NCBI RefSeq assembly: GCF_900637845.1 | Contig: NZ_LR134439.1 | Coordinates: 310,001-374,000 of the forward strand | Direction of reading: 5' to 3' | DNA length: 64,000 bases | Source: Erysipelothrix rhusiopathiae | Lineage (GTDB): Bacteria; Bacillota_I; Bacilli_A; Erysipelotrichales; Erysipelotrichaceae | Shown: positions 29,601 to 37,954 of the stretch, in pieces | Numbering within the stretch: position 1 is the stretch's first letter | How the letters are laid out: each line of letters opens with the position of its first letter | Notes under the pieces: generated by a model | Seen by the model: only the letters and a program-made list of their open reading frames with translations | What the model was told of the DNA's origin: nothing | The model's database searches: none | Made by a program: the position numbers and the translations under genes

Positions 29601-29739
29601 AAAAGAAACGCCAAAAGAGTCAGAAAATCCGACTCCGGCATTACCTAACACAGGAATTGCATCATCAAAAATGCCTTACCTAGTAATTGGTTTCGGTAGT
29701 CTCTTTGTATTTAAAGGTTATAAGAAGCGTCGAAAATAA
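26695..29739 (+). CDS. large LPNTG-anchored surface protein with DUF11-like region
   Basis: This is a 1014-residue secreted protein. Its signal peptide (residues 1-24, ending SASF) is followed by an N-terminal beta-rich domain, a long middle region without a family I recognise, and a DUF11-like segment (about residues 775-840, YKLQLTNHTGKVINEFVLMD). A Pro/Lys/Glu-rich wall spanner (PKETPKETPKES) leads to the sorting signal LPNTGI, a hydrophobic helix and KKRRK. ATG 26695 follows AAAGGAG; the longer frame from 26641 has no ribosome site. It may be an adhesin. The Mga-like gene just upstream is its likely regulator. Confidence 0.88.
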   Translation: MMKKKLMIALSSFLLILSIIPLSASFEAFNLESHAYMTYDSFNSGQKNSIEFKLKATGAHTTFTNLKVDVLMPDFVQMDITSIKNALGADYNVTRTDQGMSITKEIFESGTYMELPFIFSVPNGVTPTSTPLTFNVKVATDQVEKTDQVLTTTVEASSPLKLTKAYEGLKDSRYSGSLGLSPGMESVWVTKAQIDRQDQGQLYIKEGSRIRIQETYHESLEYQGMIEGPNPDEVDRDTRTLIWYFDAPTYLEQDQLDALLFQKNLKVNYRANPRPLDVPIPEVRVTSRLEFTNVDDVVLEDTSYAETTLYPSESETPEVDGNWYVPGHFSPIDPFGKHSTDFEALNKRPTVYPWATLTYAHQMTALEHGADGRYVEYKWNYYINKHLRLESFKAPGRFDYRPTTDYGDATPLHEQPILHAHVYDDQKQIIATFKDLSHDQIITREEILKQKNLPETTQIAQIQYDFESTVPGMMIDEPLPQEHNGLSRMPTYTFSIKDTWREDAKENITELKNEMDIETAFNYGSSFELVRELYDFKDNAKNDYTITFPDGRVKAWFEGFHFLAAPRWANVTENPEAYHPTVTNSIELLDQYKGQIYKGTNKLKVQIVNEPSSVGAVRDNVHSIIYVPKSLQFKDLTPQGNIKSIKRLGESRGNHDVYHIEWNISQLAPYELASHSFDVEISGVLQDISLKIFTILEANDTFETLAVSNPTIQDTLVIDYDYYTTQATFESKKMLQSQNHYQMISDYQLKIKKWVKNENDTLYDTQAYIELNDKIDYKLQLTNHTGKVINEFVLMDILPNIGDRGITDFTQRNSEFDVSLNGPVGVDETLFNVFYSTSSNPSREDLNRVLTTEGFDAIVDKDTSEPNWITAEDVTDWKTIKSFKIELKDQKELSELQDFEFTFQSKITNPDVVTHKLESKPNLTAWNSFAVAINGHPTIEPLKVAVRTGTTIPEDKPNEPYEEDPKETPKETPKESENPTPALPNTGIASSKMPYLVIGFGSLFVFKGYKKRRK

Positions 29740-29750
29740 ATATGAAATAA

Positions 29751-29782
29751 AAACAAACAATTCTTTTGAACTGTTTGTTTTT
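29751..29782 (+). terminator. terminator after the LPNTG surface protein
   Basis: AAACAAACAATTC pairs with GAACTGTTTGTTT (one mismatch), loop TTTT, followed by a T-rich run. The A-rich left arm means it could also act on the other strand. Confidence 0.8.
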
Positions 29783-29831
29783 GCTTTTAGTTACATGATA
29801 GAATGAAGTTAATATAATGGAGGTGATTTAA

Positions 29832-30149
29832 ATGGAATATCTATGGCCCATTACAGGTGTTTGTTCTGTTGTGATTGTGTTGTTGAATCTCTTTAGGAGT
29901 TTAACGGGACGCATGAAACATTGGTATCTTTTCTATTCTTTATCGTTTATATTTCCAATCTTGTTTTTATTGAGTGAATATTATCTTATAGTCCGTTTAG
30001 TGAATCACGATGATTTTGGTACAATTGCGGATGTAGCACCAACAATGTTCACGATTATTATGGGGTGTTGTCTGGTGGCATTTATCCTTAACGGCATTTC
30101 GTTATATTTTTATGTCAAACACTATAATTTAAGAGAAAGCTACTCATAA
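29832..30149 (+). CDS. small three-helix membrane protein
   Basis: This 105-residue protein has three hydrophobic helices (about residues 5-23, 34-55 and 74-96) and a basic C-terminal tail. ATG 29832 follows AGGTGA. I do not recognise a named family. It precedes the membrane-linked XRE regulator, and small membrane proteins of this shape occur beside such regulators in Firmicutes. A short hairpin with six T (30140-30159) overlaps the stop codon and may end the transcript. Confidence 0.65.
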   Translation: MEYLWPITGVCSVVIVLLNLFRSLTGRMKHWYLFYSLSFIFPILFLLSEYYLIVRLVNHDDFGTIADVAPTMFTIIMGCCLVAFILNGISLYFYVKHYNLRESYS

Positions 30150-30277
30150 GTAGTTTTTTCTTTGCCGCAACCAAACGGTTCTAGGCTAAAAAAGGAGGTT
30201 ATGATAGGATTTGGATAAAAGGAGCGGCGATCATGATTATAAACCAATAAATTAAATTTTATCGAACAGAACAAAAG

Positions 30278-31054
30278 ATGAGTCAGGAAATGTTAGCGGA
30301 AAAGCTAAACATTTCACGTCAATCAATTTCTAAATGGGAACGCGGCGAAAGTCTACCTTCTATCGATAACCTCATTCGCCTGAGTGAAATACTAGGGATT
30401 CCCTTAAATGATTTGGTGAAAGGAAAAGAAAGTTTTCCAATACCCTTTCGCTTCGGTCAAAACACTACGAAAATCTTTTTTGTAGTGTTTGTGTTTTTGA
30501 CAGCACTTGTATGTTTTGTGACTTACGCCATCAAACCAAATCTCATAGTTGTGCTACTTGTTTTTGGGTATTGTTGTGGGATGGTAAGTTTAATAGGATT
30601 TCGTCATTTCGAAGATTACTATGACTACTTTGTAGTTTGGCATCAAGGCATCGAGGTGTACACAGGAACGAAATTCAAACTAACAGCTACATTGTTAAGC
30701 TTCATGGGTAAACGTAAGACCAAGCAAATACCTTATGATACCATTGAGTCAGTCAAAATCTATTTTAATAATGAAGGGTATGATCTCGGCACCTATGAGG
30801 GTTTAAATTATCGAAGAAGACAGACAGTTGTTGGTAGAGAAGTGTTTAATCTGATTCTTACAACCAAAGATAAAGGAAACTATACCTTAAGTCTCGACCG
30901 TCTATTTTATCCACAAAGTGATGAATATAAATATTTTCCCGCAATTATTAGTTTTTTTGAAAAACATGAAGTAAAGATTAAGGATGCTTATGGAATCCTA
31001 ACAGCAATCTCAGATGAATATGACTTAATTGAATCTGCATATCGAAACCGATAA
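30278..31054 (+). CDS. XRE-family regulator with membrane segments, N-terminus cut by a nonsense codon
   Basis: This is an HTH_3 regulator (SQEMLAEKLNISRQSISKWERGE region, in pieces) followed by two hydrophobic helices (about residues 64-105) and a PH-like beta domain. The natural gene seems to begin at ATG 30233, which has a good site AAAGGAGC upstream. That frame reads MIINQ, then TAA at 30248, then IKFYRTEQK and on into this protein. ATG 30278 has no ribosome site and would delete helix 1 of the DNA-binding domain. So either this is a new pseudogene, a base is wrong, or a truncated form is made. Confidence 0.65.
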   Translation: MSQEMLAEKLNISRQSISKWERGESLPSIDNLIRLSEILGIPLNDLVKGKESFPIPFRFGQNTTKIFFVVFVFLTALVCFVTYAIKPNLIVVLLVFGYCCGMVSLIGFRHFEDYYDYFVVWHQGIEVYTGTKFKLTATLLSFMGKRKTKQIPYDTIESVKIYFNNEGYDLGTYEGLNYRRRQTVVGREVFNLILTTKDKGNYTLSLDRLFYPQSDEYKYFPAIISFFEKHEVKIKDAYGILTAISDEYDLIESAYRNR

Positions 31055-31215
31055 TCGGTTTTAGCCTCACCCTAAGTATTTGATAAATACGTAAAATTCA
31101 AATCTTAGATACATTAAAAGTATTGCCTATAATAATATGGTATTATAGTATTGGTATTTAACGAGATTATTACCAAATATTAATGTAGTAGTTTAATGAA
31201 TGTGAGGAACTTATT

Positions 31216-33021
31216 GTGTATTATTTTAGTTTTATTTACTTATGTGCATTTTTATACTTTGGGAAGCATTTAGACTCAAAGAAAAAATTCATCGTGGCTG
31301 CACTACCGTTTATCTTAATTATCTTTTTAAGGTTTGGTGTAGGGGCAGATTATTTTTCATATCAAACGATATATGAGTCCATTGATCCTCACCGGATTAA
31401 TGAATCTTTTGCAAGCCTACCTAAAATTGAAACTTTGTTTAAGGTATTGATGCTTGGTGGTCGTGCAGTCGGTATGAATTATCATATTTTTTCAGGATTA
31501 CTATGCACGGCAATTCTACTTGTAGCATTATTTTGGATTAAGGACAGTTCTGATAACTTTGAGATGGCAACGTTACTTTACTTCTCAACTTTTTTCTTAT
31601 ACTGGAATTTGGGTGCGTTAAGACAAGTTATTGTTATTGTGGGATCGATGTATGTTTACTTTAATCGAGATCGAGATTTTGACTGGAAAATCAAGGGATT
31701 AACAACAGCTGTTTTATTCTTTATTCATGGAACTGCACTTGTTGTTCCAGTTATCTATATAGCTACAAAGATAAAATGGTCGTTTAAGTGGTTTATATTA
31801 ATTTTTGTGCTATTTCCACTGACCCGTTTAATATTCACACCTGCAGTTTTATCAATTTTTCAGAACATCCCAATACTATCGAAACTGCTTCTATACTCAG
31901 ATGCAGATCATATAAAAATATTGAGTGTACCCTTTTTATTGAGATTTTCAATTTTTACGGTTACAATTTTACACTACAATAAATTAACTGAAAAATATTC
32001 AAAACAAAAAAATCTTATCGATTTTGTGTTGTTGAATATGTTGCTCTACTTCTATCTTCCATTCTCAAAAGTATTGGGAACACGTATTACAGTATTTGGC
32101 TATTATGCTACTGTAATCACTCTACCGATGATTTTAAGTCTATATGAAGATAAAAAAATCTATAAATTAGCGTTTGTAGTCTTATTAGGTTTTAATGGAA
32201 CTCAGTTCTATAATGAATTAGCAAAACAGGTAAAACGTACGGGTTATGAATATTCACCGACGCGACTAAACCTCGAGACAATTTTCCAAAAGAACTATGC
32301 AAGTTTTAATAACATGTACGCATTTGAAGTTCAAAATGGTGAATTAGTTAAAGCCCAAGTTAAAGATTATCAACAAAACAAGATGCGCACTGTTTACGCC
32401 CAAGAAGCACTATATGATCCAAATCTAGTTCATTTATCTGTGAAGTTCCCAGATAGCGAAAAAGTTAAAAAAGGTGAAGACTTCTTAACTTATGGTATCG
32501 TGAATGAAAAAGGACAAATTGTTGAATTACCGACGGCTAAGAGTCGATTTAAGATATATGGACCGTTTGTTGAAGAAACTATCGGCGAAAGATCATATTC
32601 AAGTAAATTGTATCGTAAAATCGGAAATCCATTAGTTGTGGATTATGAAACTGTAAAATCAACAATTGATGTACGAAATGAGTTTAACGGTGCACGTGAT
32701 TCAAAACCGTTCCCAATGACTATGGTTCCAAAACATAAAGTCATTGAGTACGATGAACTTAATGCATATAACAAAAATACTGTTTGGAGAGGGTCCATAT
32801 ACAAAGACTTAACGTTTACAGATCGATCATATTTTATGATTCAAACAGAACATTCTAATTATTTCTCAATAATTGACGAAGAGGGAGCGATTCTTACAGA
32901 TAAGTTCTATTCCTCTATCAGTCCATTTGATGCAGATGGTATAGCTGTAGGAACGACAAAATATTCTCGTGAATACTTAGACTATAATGGAAATGTAATT
33001 TGGATGGAATTGTACGAATAA
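31216..33021 (+). CDS. EpsG-family polysaccharide polymerase with WG-like C-terminal extension
   Basis: This 601-residue protein has an EpsG/Wzy-type N-terminal half (about residues 1-340, some ten hydrophobic helices, family motif GVGADYFSY) and an unusual soluble C-terminal part of about 260 aa. The end of that part (IIDEEGAILTDKFYSSISPF) looks like a WG repeat. The start is a GTG at 31216 after GAGGAAC. EpsG proteins usually end near 360-400 aa, so the extension stands out. It should polymerise repeat units outside the membrane. It stands 38 bp before the Stealth gene, and both are probably one transcript. Confidence 0.8.
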   Translation: MYYFSFIYLCAFLYFGKHLDSKKKFIVAALPFILIIFLRFGVGADYFSYQTIYESIDPHRINESFASLPKIETLFKVLMLGGRAVGMNYHIFSGLLCTAILLVALFWIKDSSDNFEMATLLYFSTFFLYWNLGALRQVIVIVGSMYVYFNRDRDFDWKIKGLTTAVLFFIHGTALVVPVIYIATKIKWSFKWFILIFVLFPLTRLIFTPAVLSIFQNIPILSKLLLYSDADHIKILSVPFLLRFSIFTVTILHYNKLTEKYSKQKNLIDFVLLNMLLYFYLPFSKVLGTRITVFGYYATVITLPMILSLYEDKKIYKLAFVVLLGFNGTQFYNELAKQVKRTGYEYSPTRLNLETIFQKNYASFNNMYAFEVQNGELVKAQVKDYQQNKMRTVYAQEALYDPNLVHLSVKFPDSEKVKKGEDFLTYGIVNEKGQIVELPTAKSRFKIYGPFVEETIGERSYSSKLYRKIGNPLVVDYETVKSTIDVRNEFNGARDSKPFPMTMVPKHKVIEYDELNAYNKNTVWRGSIYKDLTFTDRSYFMIQTEHSNYFSIIDEEGAILTDKFYSSISPFDADGIAVGTTKYSREYLDYNGNVIWMELYE

Positions 33022-33059
33022 ATCTGGCTTTCACTGCCAGTTGCTAGGGAGGTATAGCC

Positions 33060-34064
33060 ATGGAATCGTTAAAAATTGATTTTGTTGTCCCGTGGGTGGA
33101 CGGAAGTGATAAAGATTGGATTCGTGATCGACTCCAACTCGAAGGTAAAGACGTAGAAATTACAGACAGTGATTATCGAGATTGGGATATCTTTAAATAC
33201 TGGTTTCGTGCAGTTGAGATGTATGCACCATGGGTTAATAATGTCTATTTAATTACGTATGGGCATTTACCAGAATTTTTAAATGTTGATCATCCTAAGT
33301 TAAAAATTATTAATCATACAGATTATATTCCAAAGGAATACTTACCAACATTTTCATCGCATGCAATTGAATTGAATATGCATCGTATTGAAGGTTTAAG
33401 TGAACACTTTGTATATTTCAATGATGATATGTTTCTAAACAAACCTGTTACGCCAGAAGACTTCTTTAAAGAGGGTCTTCCTTGTGATACTGCAGTTATC
33501 AACCCAATAGTTCCTGCACGCTATGACACAATTTCGAATATTATGCTGAATGATATTGGAGTAATTAATCAAAATTTCAGTAAACGACAAGTTATCAAGA
33601 AGAATCCAGGAAAATGGTATAACTACCGTAACGGTGTTTTAAATGCATTAAATCTAATCTTTACGCCGTGGTCACGGTTCCCTGGACTTTATCAGCAACA
33701 TCTTCCTACTTCGTTTTTAAAATCTACTTTTGAGACGATTTGGGAAAAGGAATACGATGTATTACATCAAACATGTTTACATCAAATACGTGACTACAAA
33801 TATGATGTCAATCAATGGGTTATCAAAGAATGGCAAATGTGCGAGGGTAATTTCATGCCAAGAAGCCATAAAATTGGGGATCGTTTCCTTATTGATAGCA
33901 TAGAAGAGGCTGAAAAAGGTGCACAGGCCTTAAAGTCAAAGAAATATAAGATGGTGTGTCTTAATGATCATTATGATGGAGAAAATCTTGATGAAATCAT
34001 TAATAAACTAACAAATGCTTTTGAAATGAAACTATCCGACATAAGTGATTATGAGAAAAAATAA
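33060..34064 (+). CDS. Stealth-family sugar-1-phosphate transferase
   Basis: This 334-residue protein shows Stealth conserved regions: CR1 IDFVVPWVDGSDKDW (residues 6-20) and CR2 HAIELNMHRIEGLSEHFVYFNDDMFL in part (about residues 101-126, with NDD as the catalytic acid pair). CR3-type sequences follow (KNPGKWYNYRNGV region and HQTCLHQIRD). The family transfers hexose-1-phosphate from sugar nucleotides to make phosphodiester-linked capsules, as in Neisseria and in GlcNAc-1-phosphotransferase. AGGGAGG precedes ATG 33060. Together with the adjacent EpsG polymerase it suggests a phosphodiester bond in the surface polymer. Confidence 0.85.
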   Translation: MESLKIDFVVPWVDGSDKDWIRDRLQLEGKDVEITDSDYRDWDIFKYWFRAVEMYAPWVNNVYLITYGHLPEFLNVDHPKLKIINHTDYIPKEYLPTFSSHAIELNMHRIEGLSEHFVYFNDDMFLNKPVTPEDFFKEGLPCDTAVINPIVPARYDTISNIMLNDIGVINQNFSKRQVIKKNPGKWYNYRNGVLNALNLIFTPWSRFPGLYQQHLPTSFLKSTFETIWEKEYDVLHQTCLHQIRDYKYDVNQWVIKEWQMCEGNFMPRSHKIGDRFLIDSIEEAEKGAQALKSKKYKMVCLNDHYDGENLDEIINKLTNAFEMKLSDISDYEKK

Positions 34065-34083
34065 TAGATAATAATCTAAACAG

Positions 34084-34120
34084 AGATGAGTTCGTGGTTG
34101 ATTCCAGAACTCATCTTTTT
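34084..34120 (+). terminator. terminator between the Stealth gene and the main capsule operon
   Basis: AGATGAGTTC (34084-34093) pairs perfectly with GAACTCATCT (34107-34116), followed by a T run. Confidence 0.9.
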
Positions 34121-34230
34121 CTTTTCTTAATCCATAGAATTATTAACTCTATAAAGACCTATTGTGTTATATTGGTGATAATTAGGAAAAGTAATGTCAC
34201 ATTGATAAAACGATATTTAATGATATTATG

Positions 34231-34239
34231 TGATATAAT
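34231..34239 (+). promoter_or_regulatory. extended -10 promoter of the main capsule operon
   Basis: TGATATAAT is an extended -10 element (TGn plus TATAAT at 34234-34239) about 50 bases before the first operon gene. No good -35 box is present, which is common with extended -10 promoters. It follows the terminator of the upstream unit. Confidence 0.5.
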
Positions 34240-34292
34240 ATTTCCGTTGTATATACATATATAAAGTAATAGGGGAAGGTTTGGGGAAATTA

Positions 34293-36140
34293 ATGAAAAA
34301 GAATAAAGTTGTCATGGTGTTTTTTGATATTTTAGTTTTAATTCTTTCAATTATCGGTGGTTTAGCAATCCTTAATAATTCGCATTATGCAATGGAGTTA
34401 TTGTATCAGCGGATTGGTCTTTTTGAAGTGGGATTAATCCTTGTAATGTATCTCATTTTCTATAAGATATTTTCACTTGATAAAATGATTTGGAGAAAAA
34501 TATCTGTCCATGAAACAATACGAATTGGTTTAGCTAATATCGTGGCGTTCTTATCCTGTATGGTGATCATAATTATTCGTAATGACGAGCTCATTGGAAC
34601 GCGTGCTATGATTGTGATTACGGGATTGAATGTACTCTTGCAACTCGCAGTACGTTTTGTTGTTCGTTACTATTACGACAAAAAAGAACGCGTAGCCGTA
34701 AAAGGTAAAAAACTCCAATCAATTCTAATTTACGGTGCAGGTAGTGCTGGACAAATGATTCTAAATGAAATCAGTCGAAATAATGAATATGGATATAAAG
34801 TTATTGGATTTATTGATGATAATCCAAACTTGAAAAATAGTATTATTTATTCAGTACCAGTTCTAGGTAGTATTGACGACATCGAAAAAGTTGTAAAGAA
34901 ATACGCTGTAGAGTGTGTTTTTGTTGCGATGCCATCTCAACCATTAAATACCCAAAAGGAAATTATTAATAAACTCGTGAAAATTGGGGTGGATGTTAAA
35001 ACTGTAGAGTCTGCTCAAAAATTAATTCAAAATAAAAACCTAAAAAATAGTCTTCGTAAAATTGAAATTAGTGATTTACTCAATAGACCGGAGATTATAA
35101 TCGATGATGTAGAAATTTTCAGAAACTTAGATAGTCAGCGTGTGCTCATAACGGGAGCTGGTGGTTCTATTGGTTCAGAGTTAGTGCGGCAAGTAGTTAA
35201 GTATTCACCAATGTCCTTAACTTTAGTAGATATTAATGAAAATGGATTGTACGATATTCAGCAAGAACTTAGAATTATGGAACGTGAAGGTGTCATTCCG
35301 AAAATAAAAGTCTCGGCAATTATTACATCTGTTCGTGATCAGTCTTCTCTTGAAAAAGTTTTTGAGTCTGCAAAACCAACAATAGTCTTCCATGCTGCGG
35401 CTCATAAGCACGTTCCTCTAATGGAAGATGCTCCAGAAGAGGCAATTAAAAATAATATTTTTGGAACATTCAATATCATTCAAACATCAATAAAGTACAA
35501 AGTAGAAAAGGTCATAAATATTTCAACGGATAAAGCGGTGAACCCAACAAATATAATGGGGGCTACCAAACGATTTAATGAAATGATGCTTCAAGCATTT
35601 GATAAATGTTCAAGCACGAAATTTGTTGCTGTAAGATTTGGAAACGTATTGGGATCAAATGGATCAGTGGTACCACTATTTAGAAAACAAATCGAACAAG
35701 GCGGACCAGTTACGGTAACGCATCCAGAAATAATTCGATATTTTATGACAATACCCGAAGCCGTGAGTTTAGTATTACAAGCGGCTACCTATGCAGATGG
35801 TGGAGAAATTTTTGTATTAGATATGGGAGAACCTGTTAAAATTCTAAGTTTAGCAGAGAAAGTAATCGAATTAAGTGGCTATGTACCATACAAAGATATA
35901 GAAATTAAATTTACAGGACTAAGACCTGGTGAAAAGCTTTATGAAGAATTATTAATGGCAGAAGAAGGATTGCAAAAGACACCAAATGATTTAATACACA
36001 TTGCAAATCCAATAAATTATGAGATTGATGCGATTAAAACCTCACTACTAACATTAAAACAAGCAGTTGATGGAGAAATCGATGTCTATGATGCGATTAA
36101 AGAAACAGTTCCAACTTATTCTAAGAATAACGAGAAATAA
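34293..36140 (+). CDS. membrane-bound UDP-GlcNAc 4,6-dehydratase (CapD/PglF type)
   Basis: This is a protein of about 615 aa with four N-terminal helices (to about residue 115), a CoA-binding-like Rossmann domain (YGAGSAGQMIL) and a C-terminal SDR dehydratase with NAD motif TGAGGSIGSELV and active-site segment STDKAVNPTNIMGATKR. The family makes UDP-4-keto-6-deoxy-HexNAc from UDP-GlcNAc. ATG 34293 follows GGGGAAA; TTG 34281 is an alternative start. It is followed by a DegT aminotransferase and a PglC-like transferase, the same set as in bacillosamine-type pathways. Confidence 0.9.
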   Translation: MKKNKVVMVFFDILVLILSIIGGLAILNNSHYAMELLYQRIGLFEVGLILVMYLIFYKIFSLDKMIWRKISVHETIRIGLANIVAFLSCMVIIIIRNDELIGTRAMIVITGLNVLLQLAVRFVVRYYYDKKERVAVKGKKLQSILIYGAGSAGQMILNEISRNNEYGYKVIGFIDDNPNLKNSIIYSVPVLGSIDDIEKVVKKYAVECVFVAMPSQPLNTQKEIINKLVKIGVDVKTVESAQKLIQNKNLKNSLRKIEISDLLNRPEIIIDDVEIFRNLDSQRVLITGAGGSIGSELVRQVVKYSPMSLTLVDINENGLYDIQQELRIMEREGVIPKIKVSAIITSVRDQSSLEKVFESAKPTIVFHAAAHKHVPLMEDAPEEAIKNNIFGTFNIIQTSIKYKVEKVINISTDKAVNPTNIMGATKRFNEMMLQAFDKCSSTKFVAVRFGNVLGSNGSVVPLFRKQIEQGGPVTVTHPEIIRYFMTIPEAVSLVLQAATYADGGEIFVLDMGEPVKILSLAEKVIELSGYVPYKDIEIKFTGLRPGEKLYEELLMAEEGLQKTPNDLIHIANPINYEIDAIKTSLLTLKQAVDGEIDVYDAIKETVPTYSKNNEK

Positions 36141-36152
36141 AAAGGGGTAAAT

Positions 36153-37277
36153 ATGAGTAAAAGAATATTATTAGCTTCTCCTCACATGAGTGAAGAAGGT
36201 TTTGAACAAGAATATATAAACAAAGCATTCGAATCCAACTGGATTGCGCCTTTAGGACCTAATGTTGATGGATTTGAACAAGATATTAGAGACTATACGA
36301 AATCAACTGAAGCACTTGCATTAAGTAGTGGTACAGCTGCAATTCATTTAGCACTTAAATTATCCAATATTAAACCTGGAGATAATGTTTTTTGTCAGTC
36401 TCTTACTTTCGCAGCAACTGCAAATCCAATTATGTATGAAAAAGCTAATCCTATTTTCATCGATAGTGAATATTTGACATGGAATATGAGCCCTGAAGCA
36501 CTAGAACGTGCGTTTGAAAAGTATCCTGGTACTAAAGTGGTTATCGTTGTACATCTGTATGGTATTAATGCTCGTATGGATGAGATACGTCAAATTTGTG
36601 ATGATAATAATGCGATACTTATTGAAGATGCTGCGGAATCCCTTGGTAGTTCTTACAAAGATAAAGCATCTGGAACAATCGGTGATTTTGGGATTTTTTC
36701 GTTTAATGGGAATAAAATTATCACAACTTCAGGTGGGGGAATGCTTGTTTCGTCAAACAAAGATATGATTGATAAAGCGCGTTTTTGGGCTACACAAGCA
36801 CGTGAACAGGCTCGACACTATCAACATAATGAAGTGGGTTATAATTATCGTTTAAGTAACGTACTTGCTGGGATAGGTAGAGGTCAAATGCGCGTGCTCG
36901 ATCAACGCGTTGCTCGAAAAAAAGAAATTTTCAAAAAGTATAAAGAAAGTCTAGGACATTTAGATGGAATCACATTTATGCCAGAAAATGAATGGTCAGA
37001 GAATAATTATTGGTTGAGTTCAATGATTGTTAAGAATTCACACATCACAGCTTTAGATGTTATTGTCGCATTAGAGAATGAAAACATTGAATCAAGACCT
37101 GTTTGGAAACCAATGCATTTACAACCTGTTTTCTCAGAGTATGATTTTATTAGTGTTGATAATCATGATGTCTCTAAAGATTTATTTGAACATGGTGTCT
37201 GCTTACCAAGTGACACAAAAATGACAGATGAAGAACTTGAGCGTGTAATTAAAATAATACATAACGTGTTTCAATAA
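36153..37277 (+). CDS. DegT/DnrJ/EryC1 family sugar aminotransferase (PglE-like)
   Basis: This 374-residue PLP enzyme of the sugar aminotransferase family has the substrate region SSGTAAIHLALKL, the Asp pair (EDAAESLGS) for the cofactor and the PLP Lys in FSFNGNKIITT. It should transfer an amino group from glutamate to the 4-keto sugar made by the upstream dehydratase. It begins 12 bp downstream with AAAGGGG before the ATG. No PglD-type acetyltransferase is found nearby, so the 4-amino group may stay free. Confidence 0.92.
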   Translation: MSKRILLASPHMSEEGFEQEYINKAFESNWIAPLGPNVDGFEQDIRDYTKSTEALALSSGTAAIHLALKLSNIKPGDNVFCQSLTFAATANPIMYEKANPIFIDSEYLTWNMSPEALERAFEKYPGTKVVIVVHLYGINARMDEIRQICDDNNAILIEDAAESLGSSYKDKASGTIGDFGIFSFNGNKIITTSGGGMLVSSNKDMIDKARFWATQAREQARHYQHNEVGYNYRLSNVLAGIGRGQMRVLDQRVARKKEIFKKYKESLGHLDGITFMPENEWSENNYWLSSMIVKNSHITALDVIVALENENIESRPVWKPMHLQPVFSEYDFISVDNHDVSKDLFEHGVCLPSDTKMTDEELERVIKIIHNVFQ

Positions 37278-37330
37278 GTATAGGGGTATATATTAACTCA
37301 TTGAATACGTATAAAAGGAGCGAAATAATT

Positions 37331-37954
37331 GTGAATAAATTATATAGGAAATTTCTAAAGAGAGTATTAGATTTTGTTCTTTCTTTAGTTGGGATTATAT
37401 TACTATCACCAGTATTAGTAATTGTTAGTGTAGTTGGGGGAATATTTCTAAAAGGTAACCCATTTTTTCTACAAGAAAGACCTGGTAAGAATGGTAAAAT
37501 ATTCAAATTAATAAAATTTAGAACGATGAGCAATGAAAAAGATGATAACGGTAATTTACTACCTGCGGATGAAAGACTTATTCCTTATGGAAAGTTTTTA
37601 AGATCAACATCTATCGATGAATTACCCGAACTTTTTAACATACTAAAAGGAGATATGGCAATTGTTGGTCCACGTCCATTACTACCAAAGTATCTTCCGT
37701 TATACAATAGTGAACAAAAAAGAAGACATGATATTTTACCTGGATTGACAGGATATGCTCAAGTTCATGGACGAAATGATATTGATTGGAGTAAACGATT
37801 AGCATTGGATGTTTGGTATGTTGATAATTGTTCTTTTGTACTAGATTGTAAAATTTTTATTAAAACGGTACTTGTAATTTTTAAACGCGATGGAATTACA
37901 TCAACAAACGCGGGACAAACATTTATGACGGAGTTTAAAGGAGACGAAAATTAG
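37331..37954 (+). CDS. undecaprenyl-phosphate sugar-1-phosphate transferase (PglC-like)
   Basis: This 207-residue monotopic phosphoglycosyl transferase has one N-terminal membrane segment (residues 9-35). PF02397-type motifs follow: KGNPFFLQERPG, KLIKFRTM, a catalytic Asp-Glu region STSIDELPEL, VGPRPLLP and LPGLTGYAQV. The start is the GTG at 37331 after AAAGGAG; the longer frame from TTG 37301 overlaps that site. It should begin repeat-unit synthesis by putting the amino-deoxy sugar phosphate on the lipid carrier. Its stop overlaps the next GTG. Confidence 0.92.
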   Translation: MNKLYRKFLKRVLDFVLSLVGIILLSPVLVIVSVVGGIFLKGNPFFLQERPGKNGKIFKLIKFRTMSNEKDDNGNLLPADERLIPYGKFLRSTSIDELPELFNILKGDMAIVGPRPLLPKYLPLYNSEQKRRHDILPGLTGYAQVHGRNDIDWSKRLALDVWYVDNCSFVLDCKIFIKTVLVIFKRDGITSTNAGQTFMTEFKGDEN

